NCBI GenBank assembly: GCA_025449115.1
Contig: JAHLKC010000020.1
Span: 186,001-250,000 of the forward strand
Length of the DNA: 64,000 bases
Source of the DNA: Chytridium lagenaria
Taxonomy: Eukaryota; Chytridiomycota; Chytridiomycetes; Chytridiales; Chytridiaceae
Direction of reading: 5' to 3'
The position numbers were made by a program, and so were the translations under genes. This document shows positions 50,835-60,283 of the stretch, one piece after another. Within the stretch, counting starts at the first letter, position 1. Every line of letters begins with the position of its first letter. The notes beneath the pieces are model-generated. The model was not told where the DNA came from and searched no databases. It saw only the letters and a program-made list of their open reading frames with translations.

Positions 50835-52488
50835 ATGGTTGACGTTCCTCCCATGACGATAATAGTCTCCAGTCTGTAGTTTCCGTTCGTACTCCTCCCG
50901 TCTCGCCGCATATCAACTTCGCCGAGAAGGTTTATGGTCGTCCCGTGAAGGTACTCATATGGCGGTTTTATTTACTGACTTATACCAAATTAGTCACCAA
51001 CAAACAGTCGCAATCTCTCGTTGTTCACGGAATGTGCTTTATTCGTAAATGACTCCGTGCAAAACACAAACGTCCTTATCCTCGCCTCATTGTCTGCCAT
51101 GCATAAGCTTTGGTATCCGGAGAAGACAACGTCGAAGACTTCAGCGATCGATTCTGTTGCTCCTCGATGGCCGACCGAGCTCCAAGAATATCAAGACGGC
51201 ATTAAACAAAATCATCGATCCTGAACTATGCTCCGATCAGGATCCTTCTCAATTTGGGTACTGGCCGCGGTGTTTGTCGCATCAAAAACCATTTCAAGAA
51301 AACGTAACGTCGTAGGCTATTTTGATACCTGTGTTTACTCTCTGCCGTATAGCCCCTCACCCTTCTTTTGTAACAGCGCAATCTGGGATCACTGGGTCAA
51401 GACTTGGGGTCCTCAGCGGATTTCTTTAAATTCCATCCTCAACCGATGGAAGACGATTCAAGATGGTGAGACGGGAAAACGTAAAGCTGCAATCTCCGAG
51501 GGCAAAACCATCAAAAAGTCTAGGTATTTTACGTTGTTGCGTTTTCATTGCCTCTTTTTCTATATCTAAATCTCTATCATTCTGATCACATCTCTACCTT
51601 AAAGATCTTCTTCCTCACCTGGACTCTCCAACGCTGCCTTCTTTTACCTTCGCATCCTCGACTCTCTACTGTTATGCGTTGCAACGACGGTTCTTATCCG
51701 ACGACGCGTCATCTTCTTCGGTTCACGTTTCGTTGCCTGCCCCTCCGCCGTCGTCATCTGACGACATGCAATACAAAATTATATGGAATATCTGCGCACG
51801 GGGTGTCCTATCCTCATGTCTCACATCACCTCTATCTTCGCGATGACCATCGAGTCTGAGGTGGATAATCTTACAACCACCGTCGCAAACCACTATATTT
51901 GCGTAGTATGTCATTTCCCCAATGTTTTCCATACCTAATTCTCTTCCATAGATAAACACCATTTCGTCGCGACCTACACCTCCTGTTCTTGGCGGTAGAC
52001 CAAGGTGGACCGAATTCACAGGACGGTAATGCAAGATTTGCTACAATCCTGGCGTGATTGCTACCTTGGGAAAGATGGTTTCACTTTGGTTGCGACGGAC
52101 GACTCTATTAGTGTTGCATACACAGCTGATACCATTTTACCCTCAGGATCCTCAGTCTTTAAAACATTGCGTGGTTACATTTATTATGGTTTATCTTTTG
52201 CTAACAGTTTTAGCTCCAACCTCTTACTTGGGACCGGCGGGGTTGCTACAATACACATCTACGGCAATTTGTCCTAGTGTACCGCCTTTGCACTCGTCGG
52301 ACGATTACTCCCTTGAGGTGATCAGAATTAAAACTTGTCTAACTTACTCTTAGATGATCATTAATGAGTTTGATGTAATCAGTGTGGTTACTCGAACAGA
52401 TATTAACCGTGGGTCAATTTATCTTGTCTCACCCATGACCACTCAAGATGTCTGTGTCCTCAAATCTGATTGCATTTATTTTAAATAA
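50835..52488 (+). CDS. Unknown protein, copy A of a duplicated gene
   Basis: Several exons can be followed by comparison with copy B at 53984-55613. They encode INFAEKVYGRPVK (near 50910), SILLLLDGRPSSKNIKTALN (near 51150), IIDPELCSDQDPSQFGYWPR, IWDHWVKTWGPQRISLNSIL (near 51390), a Lys-rich stretch (GKRKAAISEGKTIKKSR), TIESEVDNLTTTVANHYICV (near 51850), DLLQSWRDCYLGKDGFTLVA (near 52030) and a C-terminal NEFDVISVVTRTDINRGS. The stop is at 52486-52488. I do not recognise the family. Small frame breaks occur (near 51110 and 52260). The first exon's frame does not connect cleanly to the ATG at 50835, so the start is uncertain. Introns have normal GT-AG ends, for example from 50950 and around 51950. 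Confidence 0.5.
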
Positions 52489-52569
52489 AATGATACAACA
52501 TATCTCTTATTTCTTTATCCAGATGGGCTCCTGGGCGGTTATCACCTCCATTCAAATTGGTTCTTAAGC

Positions 52570-52585
52570 CTCCCGAGGTCGGGAA
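52570..52585. repeat. Palindrome copy 7
   Basis: CTCCCGAGGTCGGGAA; one outer mismatch, centre GG. Located just after copy A's stop. Confidence 0.75.
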
Positions 52586-52642
52586 ATATTATCCAAATAG
52601 GCTCCTAAACGGTTTCCACCTCTGTCATCTTAGTTATTGAGC

Positions 52643-52658
52643 CTCCCGAAGTCGGGAG
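52643..52658. repeat. Palindrome copy 8
   Basis: CTCCCGAAGTCGGGAG; perfect arms, centre AG. The flanks of copies 7 and 8 are also alike (CCAAATAGGCTCCTAAACGG versus CCAGATGGGCTCCTGGGCGG), so a roughly 75-bp unit was duplicated in tandem. Confidence 0.8.
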
Positions 52659-52720
52659 ATGAAATACAACCAGATCGATACTTTCAACACCGTCTATAGA
52701 CTCGTGGCATGTCTCCCACA

Positions 52721-52736
52721 CTCCCGAGGTCGGGAG
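52721..52736. repeat. Palindrome copy 9
   Basis: CTCCCGAGGTCGGGAG; perfect arms, centre GG. Third of three copies spaced 73 and 78 bp apart. Confidence 0.8.
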
Positions 52737-53976
52737 ACATCAAAACAAATCAGATCTTTATATATATTCTAAGTAATTGGTCCTTCCTCCTATTACACAA
52801 CCTTTCGTCAATCATCCATAACAACCTCTTCACAACGGCCAGCTACTATTTAGTTAAGTAAAGGTGTGCCCGTTTCGTATACGCTGTGCCTGTATGTAAA
52901 GCATACACGTAAGAGCTTGGATTCCGTGTGATTAGGTGAACGTACAGCATTGGGGCTCCAGGGGTTTTCCTTTCACGCTTGCTAGTTGCGTTGTGTGTTC
53001 CGTTTACCTAAACGCTAAAAAGTGCATTTATGCTCTACTCGTTGTGCCTGTCCTGAAACCCTCGTCGCTAAGGATCACCCACCTATGTCTGCCAACTGAC
53101 ATTATCTTGTTTTCATTACGTACGCCCGTCGTCTCGTTATCGAAACTGTCACATCGTAATGTTCTCAATGATGTTTACCCGTGCATCGTTACTCCCTGAC
53201 CGCTGTAACGACAGCTTCGTTGGTACAGACCCTTGGCATGTTGTGCTCCATTAATGATCCACGTTGTCCATGGTTTACATAGTATGGTCTCGCACAACAC
53301 TCTCTCACCGCGATGTTCGCTTCACTATTGATCCTTCATCGGCTGCAATACCCTTGCTATACTCTCCTCGACCGTTCTTCGTTTTAAGCTTGTTATTTAC
53401 TTCCTTTTCATCCTTTACTTATGTTATTCGACTTTCCCTTTGCGATTATATAACAACTTCATCATGGAATAACGACTGAATCTTTTGTCATCGTTCCTTT
53501 ACTCTGTCTTCATCAATATCACTCCGTTCGTACCTCTAATTCGATAAACTCCCTTGCGACCGATATTCCTCGTCGCTTCGACCACTCCCTCCTAAACTGT
53601 TGGTAAAATTCCTTTTCCTCTCAATCATCAGTCTTCATGACTACGATCCAATTTCTTTCTCTTCATTCTTCCTTGTATACACCTTCCTCCTCTCAATCTC
53701 TTCGTCTAAGGCTTCCGTGTCCCCCCCCCCGCCCTCCATTACTTACCCCCGTCCTATTCTTCCTTCGTCCCCATCTCTTCGTTCTTTTTCTTTCTATACT
53801 ACTTCTGATACCCTCAGTCTCATGCTTCCGTCTCCCCCTTATCGGACCTCATATACTTATCCACTTCCTTTTCTTTTTTTATCCTCCTTCCCGTCATTTC
53901 TTCTCCTCTTTAACTAACTCTCTTCGAATTCAGTTCACGATTCTATTTCAACTATTTCATCCCTCAAAAGTTGGAC

Positions 53977-53993
53977 CTCCCTGATGTCGGAAC
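53977..53993. repeat. Palindrome copy 10 (degenerate), at copy B start
   Basis: CTCCCTGATGTCGGAAC; a diverged copy that contains the likely ATG of copy B (53984-53986). Confidence 0.5.
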
Positions 53994-55613
53994 GCCACTC
54001 AGATGACAACCGTCCTACTTCTTCTGAATCCACGGTCCCTGACACCTCCGTTCCACACCCCCTGTTTCCCCTCACGTCACTTTGCTGAACGAGTTTATGG
54101 CAAGTCGGTGAAGGTAAACTATATTATCCGATATTAGTACGTAGTAATGTCTTCAGTCACCTACGAATAGTAGAAACCTTTCACTTTTCACTCAGTGCGC
54201 TTTGTTCGTCAAGACACCGTTCAGAACACCAACATCCTCATCCTCGCCTCGCTCTCATTATGAACAAGCTCTGGTACCCCCGGTGAGGATAACGTCGAAG
54301 ACTTTCAACGCTCAATACTTCTTCTGTTGGACGGACGGCCAAGCTCGAAGCATATAAAAACGGCCCTTAACAAGATTATCGACCCCGAACTTTGCTCCAG
54401 TACGGATCCTTCGGACTTCGGTTACTGGCCACGTCGACTTTCCCCTCATGTCGACTTCCAAACAAACGTCAAGTTGTTTTCTCCACTACTGCATATCTAA
54501 CTCCTTATCTCTTGAACACCAGCGCCGTCTGGGACCACTGGGTTACAACTTGGGGACCTCAACGCATTTCCTTGAACTCTATTCTCAATCGCTGGAAGTC
54601 GATACCGTCGATCGACCTGGTAAACGGAAGGCGTCTCATACGGATAGTAAGACCCATAAGAAGTTTAGGTGAGTACATCCTCTAACAATTTCTCTTCGTC
54701 TTCTCTCCATCACTCCATGTTATGAACATTTCACTACTCCTGCATCCTACAGGACGACTTCCTCGCCGGGTCTGTCAAACACCGCCGTATTTTACTTACG
54801 AATTCTCGACTCGCTTCTCTTCACTGCGGCGAAAAACTGTCCTCAAAGTTCAGACCAACGATGCAACACCCTCCGACAATACTACCGGATCTGCTTTACC
54901 CGACACCGATGGCTTCGTCCCCGTTCTTACAATACCTGAGTAATGACTGTCCGATTCTGACTACTCAGGTGTCCTCCATCTTCGCCACATCCATCGAGTC
55001 GGAGGTCGAAAACCTCCCCGCCACCGTCGCTAACCACTTCGTCTGTGTGGTTATTCCATTATTTCAACTATTATCTAACCACCTTTAGATTAACACTATA
55101 ACTAACCGACCAAAGCCTCCGTCCTCGGGAGCAAGCCTCGTTGGACGGACTTCGACAAAAGTGTTATGCGAGATATTATACAGTCGTGGCGTGACTGTTA
55201 CTTAGGAAAACACGGACTCTCCATTACTCCAAAGCTGATTCCGTTACAATCACTTACACTTCGGACTCCCCTCTCCCTGCCGGTTCACCCGTCATGAAAA
55301 CCATAAAAGGTATCTTCCTCCAACCCCTTGAAACACGCTTACATCATTAAGTTATGGGAACTTATCTAGGTCCCGCCAAACTTCTTTCTCTCACATCCAC
55401 CTCAATGTGCTCCGCCGTGCCGCCTTTGCATTTAACTGAGCCGTACTCACTCGAGGTATTCATTACATTTACCTAATTAAATTAACTTCTTCCTAGATGG
55501 TCATCGATGAATTCGACGTCATCACCGTGCTCACTCGTTCCCCTATCGACAGCCACACAGGTTTACTGTGTCTTACCTGTGACCACTCCAAATGCGATTG
55601 TAGAGCCCCCTGA
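53984..55613 (+). pseudogene. Unknown protein, copy B of the duplicated gene, decayed
   Basis: Segments match copy A in order: HFAERVYGKSVK (near 54085), SILLLLDGRPSSKHIKTALN (near 54320), IIDPELCSSTDPSDFGYWPR (near 54380), VWDHWVTTWGPQRISLNSIL (near 54530), GKRKASHTDSKTHKKFR, SIESEVENLPATVANHFVCV (near 54990), IIQSWRDCYLGKHGLS (near 55170) and VIDEFDVITVLTRSPID (near 55500). Stops and one-base shifts separate them, so as read it is broken. The protein is more alike between copies than the introns and spacers, implying past selection. The closing segment has three Cys and one His (CLTCDHSKCDC) that copy A lacks in that form. Confidence 0.6.
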
Positions 55614-56013
55614 TGACATCCTGAATAAATTGCTATGCTAATGCCTATCGAATCTCTCTTATCCATATCCTTCTTAGTAATTAATGTATTCATCCTACTA
55701 ATCTCATATTCTTTTCCACGAAACACCCCAAGAGATCTCGGCGAAGCCCTCCCAGTAGTAAATATATAATAATAAAAAGAAACTTTTCCACTGGCACCTT
55801 GCCTCACTCACTCTTCCATGGAAATTAAACTTTTACTGTAATACAATACGGAATGGCGTCTCCTTGAAACAGTCACACAACTTGAACAGACAATATAATT
55901 AAAAAGACACTTTTTATGTTTTCTATTACATAAACGTTATTTATTATATTTTAGTTATACGTTGATGTAATTTATTTACTCACTCACTCATTAATCAACC
56001 ATCACCTCTGGTT

Positions 56014-56152
56014 TATTCATTCATTCATTCATTCATTAATTCACTCTTGCCAAATTCACTATTCATCTATACTATACATCCATCCATCTATTACTATACT
56101 ATACTATACATACTATACATCCATACTATACTATACTATACTATCCATCCAT
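56014..56152. repeat. Microsatellites before the receptor-like gene
   Basis: Six ATTC units lie at 56014-56037. An ACTAT-type array with interspersed CATCC units follows at about 56071-56152, ending 10 bp before the ATG of the next gene. It therefore lies in that gene's leader or promoter. Confidence 0.85.
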
Positions 56153-56162
56153 ACTCCAAAGC

Positions 56163-57666
56163 ATGTCCTCCACTCAATACCTCTTCTTCCCAGGATCATA
56201 CGGGCAACAAGGCACAGGCACCTTTCAAGATGACGCCTGCGAAGGATACATTGACACTGGAGGTTGCGTCACACCTGACTCTACCGCTGCACGTCGCATC
56301 TGCTCTTACCGCAACGAGTGTGCAGGCTACATTTGCATGAACAGTGATGTGCATCCGGATAAACGATGCTTCTTGTTTGCAAATCCATTGCTGATTGATG
56401 AGAGTGGGAGGACCAATGGAGGGTATGATCAGAATGGATTCTTTAAAGGTGAGAAGTGTGGCAAATATGGTCGGGGCATCTATACTAATTCTTTCCTCTT
56501 TTTTTTTCTTTTTCTTTTTTCTTTTTTTTTAAATTTGTTGTTATTGTATGTATATTATAAGTGGGATCTTTTGGAACTATTCGAGGCGTGGCGACGACTG
56601 TTGGGGTGACTGCTACACCTGCTCCTGCCCCTTCCCCTACTCCTTCTTCATCACCACCTCAACCATTACCAGAGAACCCCATCACACCATCATCAGTAAC
56701 CCCCGCAAATGACCCTCCACCCATCACCGACCCTTCCATCTCTGTCATCACCATCACAGCGGAAGGCACCCAAGCCATCATCTCCACCATCGCCATCCAA
56801 CCCTCATCCCTCTCATCCATCCCTCCACTCCATAACGTCATCTCAACCTCCCAAAACCCTCTCTCCTCCCCTTCCTCCTTCACAGCCTCGCTTCAGACCT
56901 CCCTCCCATCCTCCTCCTCCATGTCTCCAACAACCATCGCCATCATCGTCACAGTCCCCGTCGGCATCATTGCCCTCATCCTCGCAGCCCTCGTCGTCTG
57001 GATGTACACTCGATTAAGAGCAACTCAAACCTCGGAGCAGAAAATACATTATACCCAACCAACCCCTACACAAAAGAGAACACCCGTCGAATACCATTCA
57101 TCAGCGCCTTCCGTTACAGTAAGAAGCCCTCATTTTTCTTCTTGAAAAACTAAACAATATCCCTTAGCCACCTTCTTCATCCCTATCACCTCCATCACGT
57201 CCCAATCCACCAACATTATCATCATCACCACCACCACCCGTCCAAACATGGAAAGACTTGACCGCGTCCACATTTACACCACCCCTCTCATCAACAACCC
57301 CTCTCCAACCTCCTCCAAACTCTCTCTAGACCAATGGACGCCTCAAGACGTCTCCACCTTTCTCCGCACATGCAACATTGACGAAAAAACCGTCATTTTA
57401 TTAAACGGTAACCTTTCCCCCCCCTCCAATTCCATATGCTCATGTCTTTTTTTTATATTCTTTTTGTAGATTCAAACGTGGATGGAGTCGCGTTGTTGTA
57501 TCTTTCGGAAAAGACGTTGATGGGGTTTGGTGTCAAGAAGGAGGAGACGAGGAGGATGATTTTGGGGTATGTGGATACCTTGAGGAGGCATGATGGAAAG
57601 AATGAAGAGGTTTTGGGAGATGGTCGACCACCTTCTTATGCGTATGTGAATGGGACGAGTGGATGA
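56163..57666 (+). CDS. Receptor-like membrane protein: Cys-rich domain, TM helix, SAM domain, PPxY
   Basis: This is the cleanest member. The Cys-rich domain (FQDDACEGYIDTGGCV, ICSYRNECAGYICMNS, PDKRCFLFANPLLIDESGRT) ends in YDQNGFFK at about 56445. After an intron a Pro/Ser/Thr stalk leads to the membrane helix (TTIAIIVTVPVGIIALILAA) and a basic stop (YTRLRATQ). A linker exon follows, then SAM: WTPQDVSTFLRTCNIDEKTV, the family intron after LLN, and GVALLYLSEKTLMGFGVKKE. The tail RPPSYAYVNG contains PPxY. About 400 residues once spliced. The N-terminus has no clear signal peptide, so topology with the Cys-rich domain outside is inferred from the stop-transfer charges and the position of SAM. 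It lies just right of the mobile block. Confidence 0.85.
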
Positions 57667-58130
57667 TGAAGATTGGTTTTTCGTGGCGTGCTTTTATGAA
57701 TTTATAGAGGTTGATGAGAGGCACAACAAAAACAACGCATTGAAAATATATACCATCCATGTGTTTGGAGCCTGGGAAAGTTAGTTTGGATCATAACCCT
57801 GACTGTCTTACAAGCATGCTAGTAAACTTTAACTTTACCAGCCATAATTAGTGTTACCAAGAACCATGTAGTTCGTGTGTTACTACCTTTGTAGACAAGC
57901 CCAGCCCGGACCCACTCGTCGCATATTCAAACTTGCGAGTCACCTCAATCCCACGCGACGAGACATTCTTGGGTGATGTTACATGGTATGTCGTGGATTC
58001 GTGCATGCCGCGACGGTGAGGAGTTTCATATCATGTATATTGATAAAATAGATTTATAATTCGCTTTTATTCAACTGCAATAAGGAAATGAGGCGGGAAC
58101 CCAACGGATACCTCAAAGCCATAATTTTTT
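57667..58130. other. Intergenic region
   Basis: It separates the convergent receptor-like gene and Kazal gene. No gene or repeat is seen. Confidence 0.4.
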
Positions 58131-60283
58131 TTATAACAGGAAAACACCAACCCCCATCATCGTCATCATCACCCTACTCGCCGTATTTTCAAAACCCCGA
58201 CTCACCACAATCCCACCATCCTTCGATGCCGTCCTCACACCCCTCGTCGTTGTCGTCATCCCACAACTCCCTTTATACAAAACCCTCAACCCCTCCATCC
58301 CACACGCTGCATTCCTCAACTCACATTCACTTCCATACGTGATTCCGTTGGATCCGCAAACAGGTGCACCGGGGAGACACGCGACGAGGCATTCTTGGGT
58401 GGGGTTGCAGGGTCCGTCGTGGAGTTTGGTGAGAGTAGAGTCCTTGCATGAGTCGATGGCGAGGATGCATGCGTTGTCGTAGGTTTTGCCGTTGGATCCA
58501 CAGACGGGTTCAGCGATGGCGGGACATGTGGTATCACATTCGCATTTTCCTTCATGCGCAACAATGAGTCCTGGAATCCCGCATGCCTTGTTTCGTAACT
58601 CGCATGCACTGCTGTACGTGATTCCGTTGGATCCGCAAACGGGGGTATCGGGGAGACACGCGACGAGGCATTCTTGGGTGGGGTTGCAGGGTCCGTTGTG
58701 GAGTTTAGTGAGAGTAGAGTCCTTGCATGAGGCGATGGCGAGGATGCATGCGTTGTCGTAGGTTTTGCCGTTGGATCCACAGACGGGTTCAGCGATGGCG
58801 GGACATGTGGTGTCACATCCGCATGTCCCTTCATGCGCAACAGTGAGTCCTGGAATCCCGCATGCCTTGTTTCGTAACTCGCATGCACTGCTGTACGTGA
58901 TTCCGTTGGATCCGCAGACAGGGGTATCGGGAAGACACGCGACGAGGCATTCTTGGGTGGGGTTGCAGGGTCCGTCGTGGAGTTTAGTGACATTAGAGTC
59001 CTTGCATGAGGCGATGGCGAGGATGCATGCATTGTCGTAGGTTTTGCCGTTGGATCCACAGACGGGTTCAGCGATGGCGGGACATGTGGTGTCACATCCG
59101 CATTTTCCTTCATGCGCAACAATGAGTCCTGGAATCCCGCATGCCTTGTTTCGTAACTCGCATGCACTGCTGTACGTGATTCCGTTGGATCCGCAAACGG
59201 GGGTATCGGGGAGACACGCGACGAGGCATTCTTGGGTGGGGTTGCAGGGTCCGTTGTGGAGTTTAGTGAGAGTAGAGTCCTTGCATGAGGCGATGGCGAG
59301 GATGCATGCGTTGTCGTAGGTTTTGCCGTTGGATCCACAGACGGGTTCAGCGATAGCGGGACATGTGGTATCACATCCGCATTTCCCTTCATGCGCAACA
59401 ATGAGTCCTGGAATCCCGCATGCCTTGTTTCGTAACTCGCATGCACTGCTGTACGTGATTCCGTTGGATCCGCAGATGGGGGTATCGGGGAGACACGCGA
59501 CGAGGCATTCTTGGGTGGGGTTGCAGGGTCCGTCGTGGAGTTTAGTGAGAGTAGAGTCCTTGCATGAGGCGATGGCGAGGATGCATGCGTTGTCGTAGGT
59601 TTTGCCGTTGGATCCACAGACGGGTTTAGCGATGGCGGGACATGTGGTATCACATCCGCATTTTCCTTCATGCGCAACAGTGAGTCCTGGAATCCCGCAT
59701 GCCTTGTTTCGTAACTCGCATGCACTGCTGTACGTGATTCCGTTGGATCCGCAGACGGGGGTATCGGGGAGACACGCGACGAGGCATTCTTGGGTGGGGT
59801 TGCAGGGTCCGTTGTGGAGTTTAGTGAGAGTAGTGTCCTTGCATGAGGCGATGGCGAGGATGCATGCGTTGTCGTAGGTTTTGCCGTTGGATCCACAGAC
59901 GGGTTCAGCGATGGCGGGACATGTGGTATCACATCCGCATTTCCCTTCATGCGCAACAATGAGTCCTGGAATCCCGCATGCCTTGTTTCGTAACTCGCAT
60001 CCACTGCTGTATGTGATTCCGTTGGATCCGCAGACGGGGGTACCGGCAAGACACGCGACGAGGCATTCTTGGGTGGGGTTGCAGGGTCCGTTGTGGAGTT
60101 TAGTGAGAGTAGAGTCCTTGCATGAGGCGATGGCGAGGATGCATGCGTTGTCGTAGGTTTTGCCGTTGGATCCACAGACGGGTTTAGCGATGGCGGGACA
60201 TGTGGTGTTGCAGATGGGGATGATGCTATGACGGATGTTGTGGCTGCGAGGATGGTAAGTGCGTTGATGAGGATGGAGATCAT
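58131..60283 (-). CDS. Secreted multi-Kazal serine protease inhibitor, 14 domains
   Basis: In the frame that continues to a stop at 58131, each repeat encodes two Kazal domains. One has CPAIAEPVCGSNGKTYDNAC ... GPC; the other has CLPGAPVCGSNGITYSSAC ... GKC. CGSNGxTYxxxC is the Kazal signature. Kazal domains block serine proteases such as subtilisins and trypsins; the residue two after the second Cys usually sets specificity. I count seven of each type. The start at 60283 encodes a signal peptide (MISILINALTILAATTSVIA) in a frame one base off the Kazal frame, the switch falling at a CCCC run near 60210. A longer 655-codon frame from the same ATG lacks Cys and is a by-product. The C-terminus ends in a short hydrophobic stretch (SRVMMTMMGVGVFLL), possibly a GPI-anchor signal. 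Confidence 0.88.
58345..60200. repeat. 279-bp tandem repeat (two Kazal domains per unit)
   Basis: Between six and seven head-to-tail copies are almost identical, with only scattered substitutions. The unit is exactly 93 codons, so any frame open in one unit stays open through the array on either strand. The near identity points to recent expansion or gene conversion. Confidence 0.95.

Larger units (their letters stand above)
52489..53983. other. Spacer between the duplicated genes
   Basis: It starts with three palindromes within 170 bp (52570-52736). No coherent gene is seen between 52750 and 53590. From about 53590 to 53970 the plus strand is strongly CT-rich, including a run of ten C near 53720, resembling an extended pyrimidine-rich leader before copy B. 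Confidence 0.45.
42401..55613. mobile_element. Probable Helitron-like mobile block
   Basis: This stretch differs from its flanks. It holds a broken Rep/PIF1-helicase-type polyprotein, an intact unknown gene on the other strand, two diverged copies of another unknown gene, and about eleven copies of a 16-bp palindrome. The receptor-like array resumes on both sides, so the block appears inserted. I could not find TC/CTRR Helitron termini, a target duplication or a clear HUH motif, so the limits are approximate and it may be several nested insertions. Confidence 0.5.

Noticed and set aside
42401..55613. Viral integration, given a PIF1-type helicase
   Set aside because: No capsid, packaging ATPase or polymerase genes are visible, and the DUF6570-like and Rep-like segments beside PIF1 fit a Helitron-like element better.
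56071..56152. The ACTAT-rich array as a telomere or centromere repeat
   Set aside because: It is short, internal and mixed with CATCC units, so an ordinary microsatellite in a gene leader is the simpler reading.
58486..60156. Six near-identical 91-codon plus-strand frames as a gene family
   Set aside because: They are antisense shadows of the Kazal repeat, all starting at the same place in each unit.
58316..60283. A 655-codon minus-strand frame with a signal peptide and Pro/Ser/Thr-rich repeats, as a mucin-like protein
   Set aside because: The alternative frame has complete Kazal signatures with all expected Cys. The long frame stays open only because the 279-bp unit is a multiple of three. 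Only the signal peptide part is probably real.
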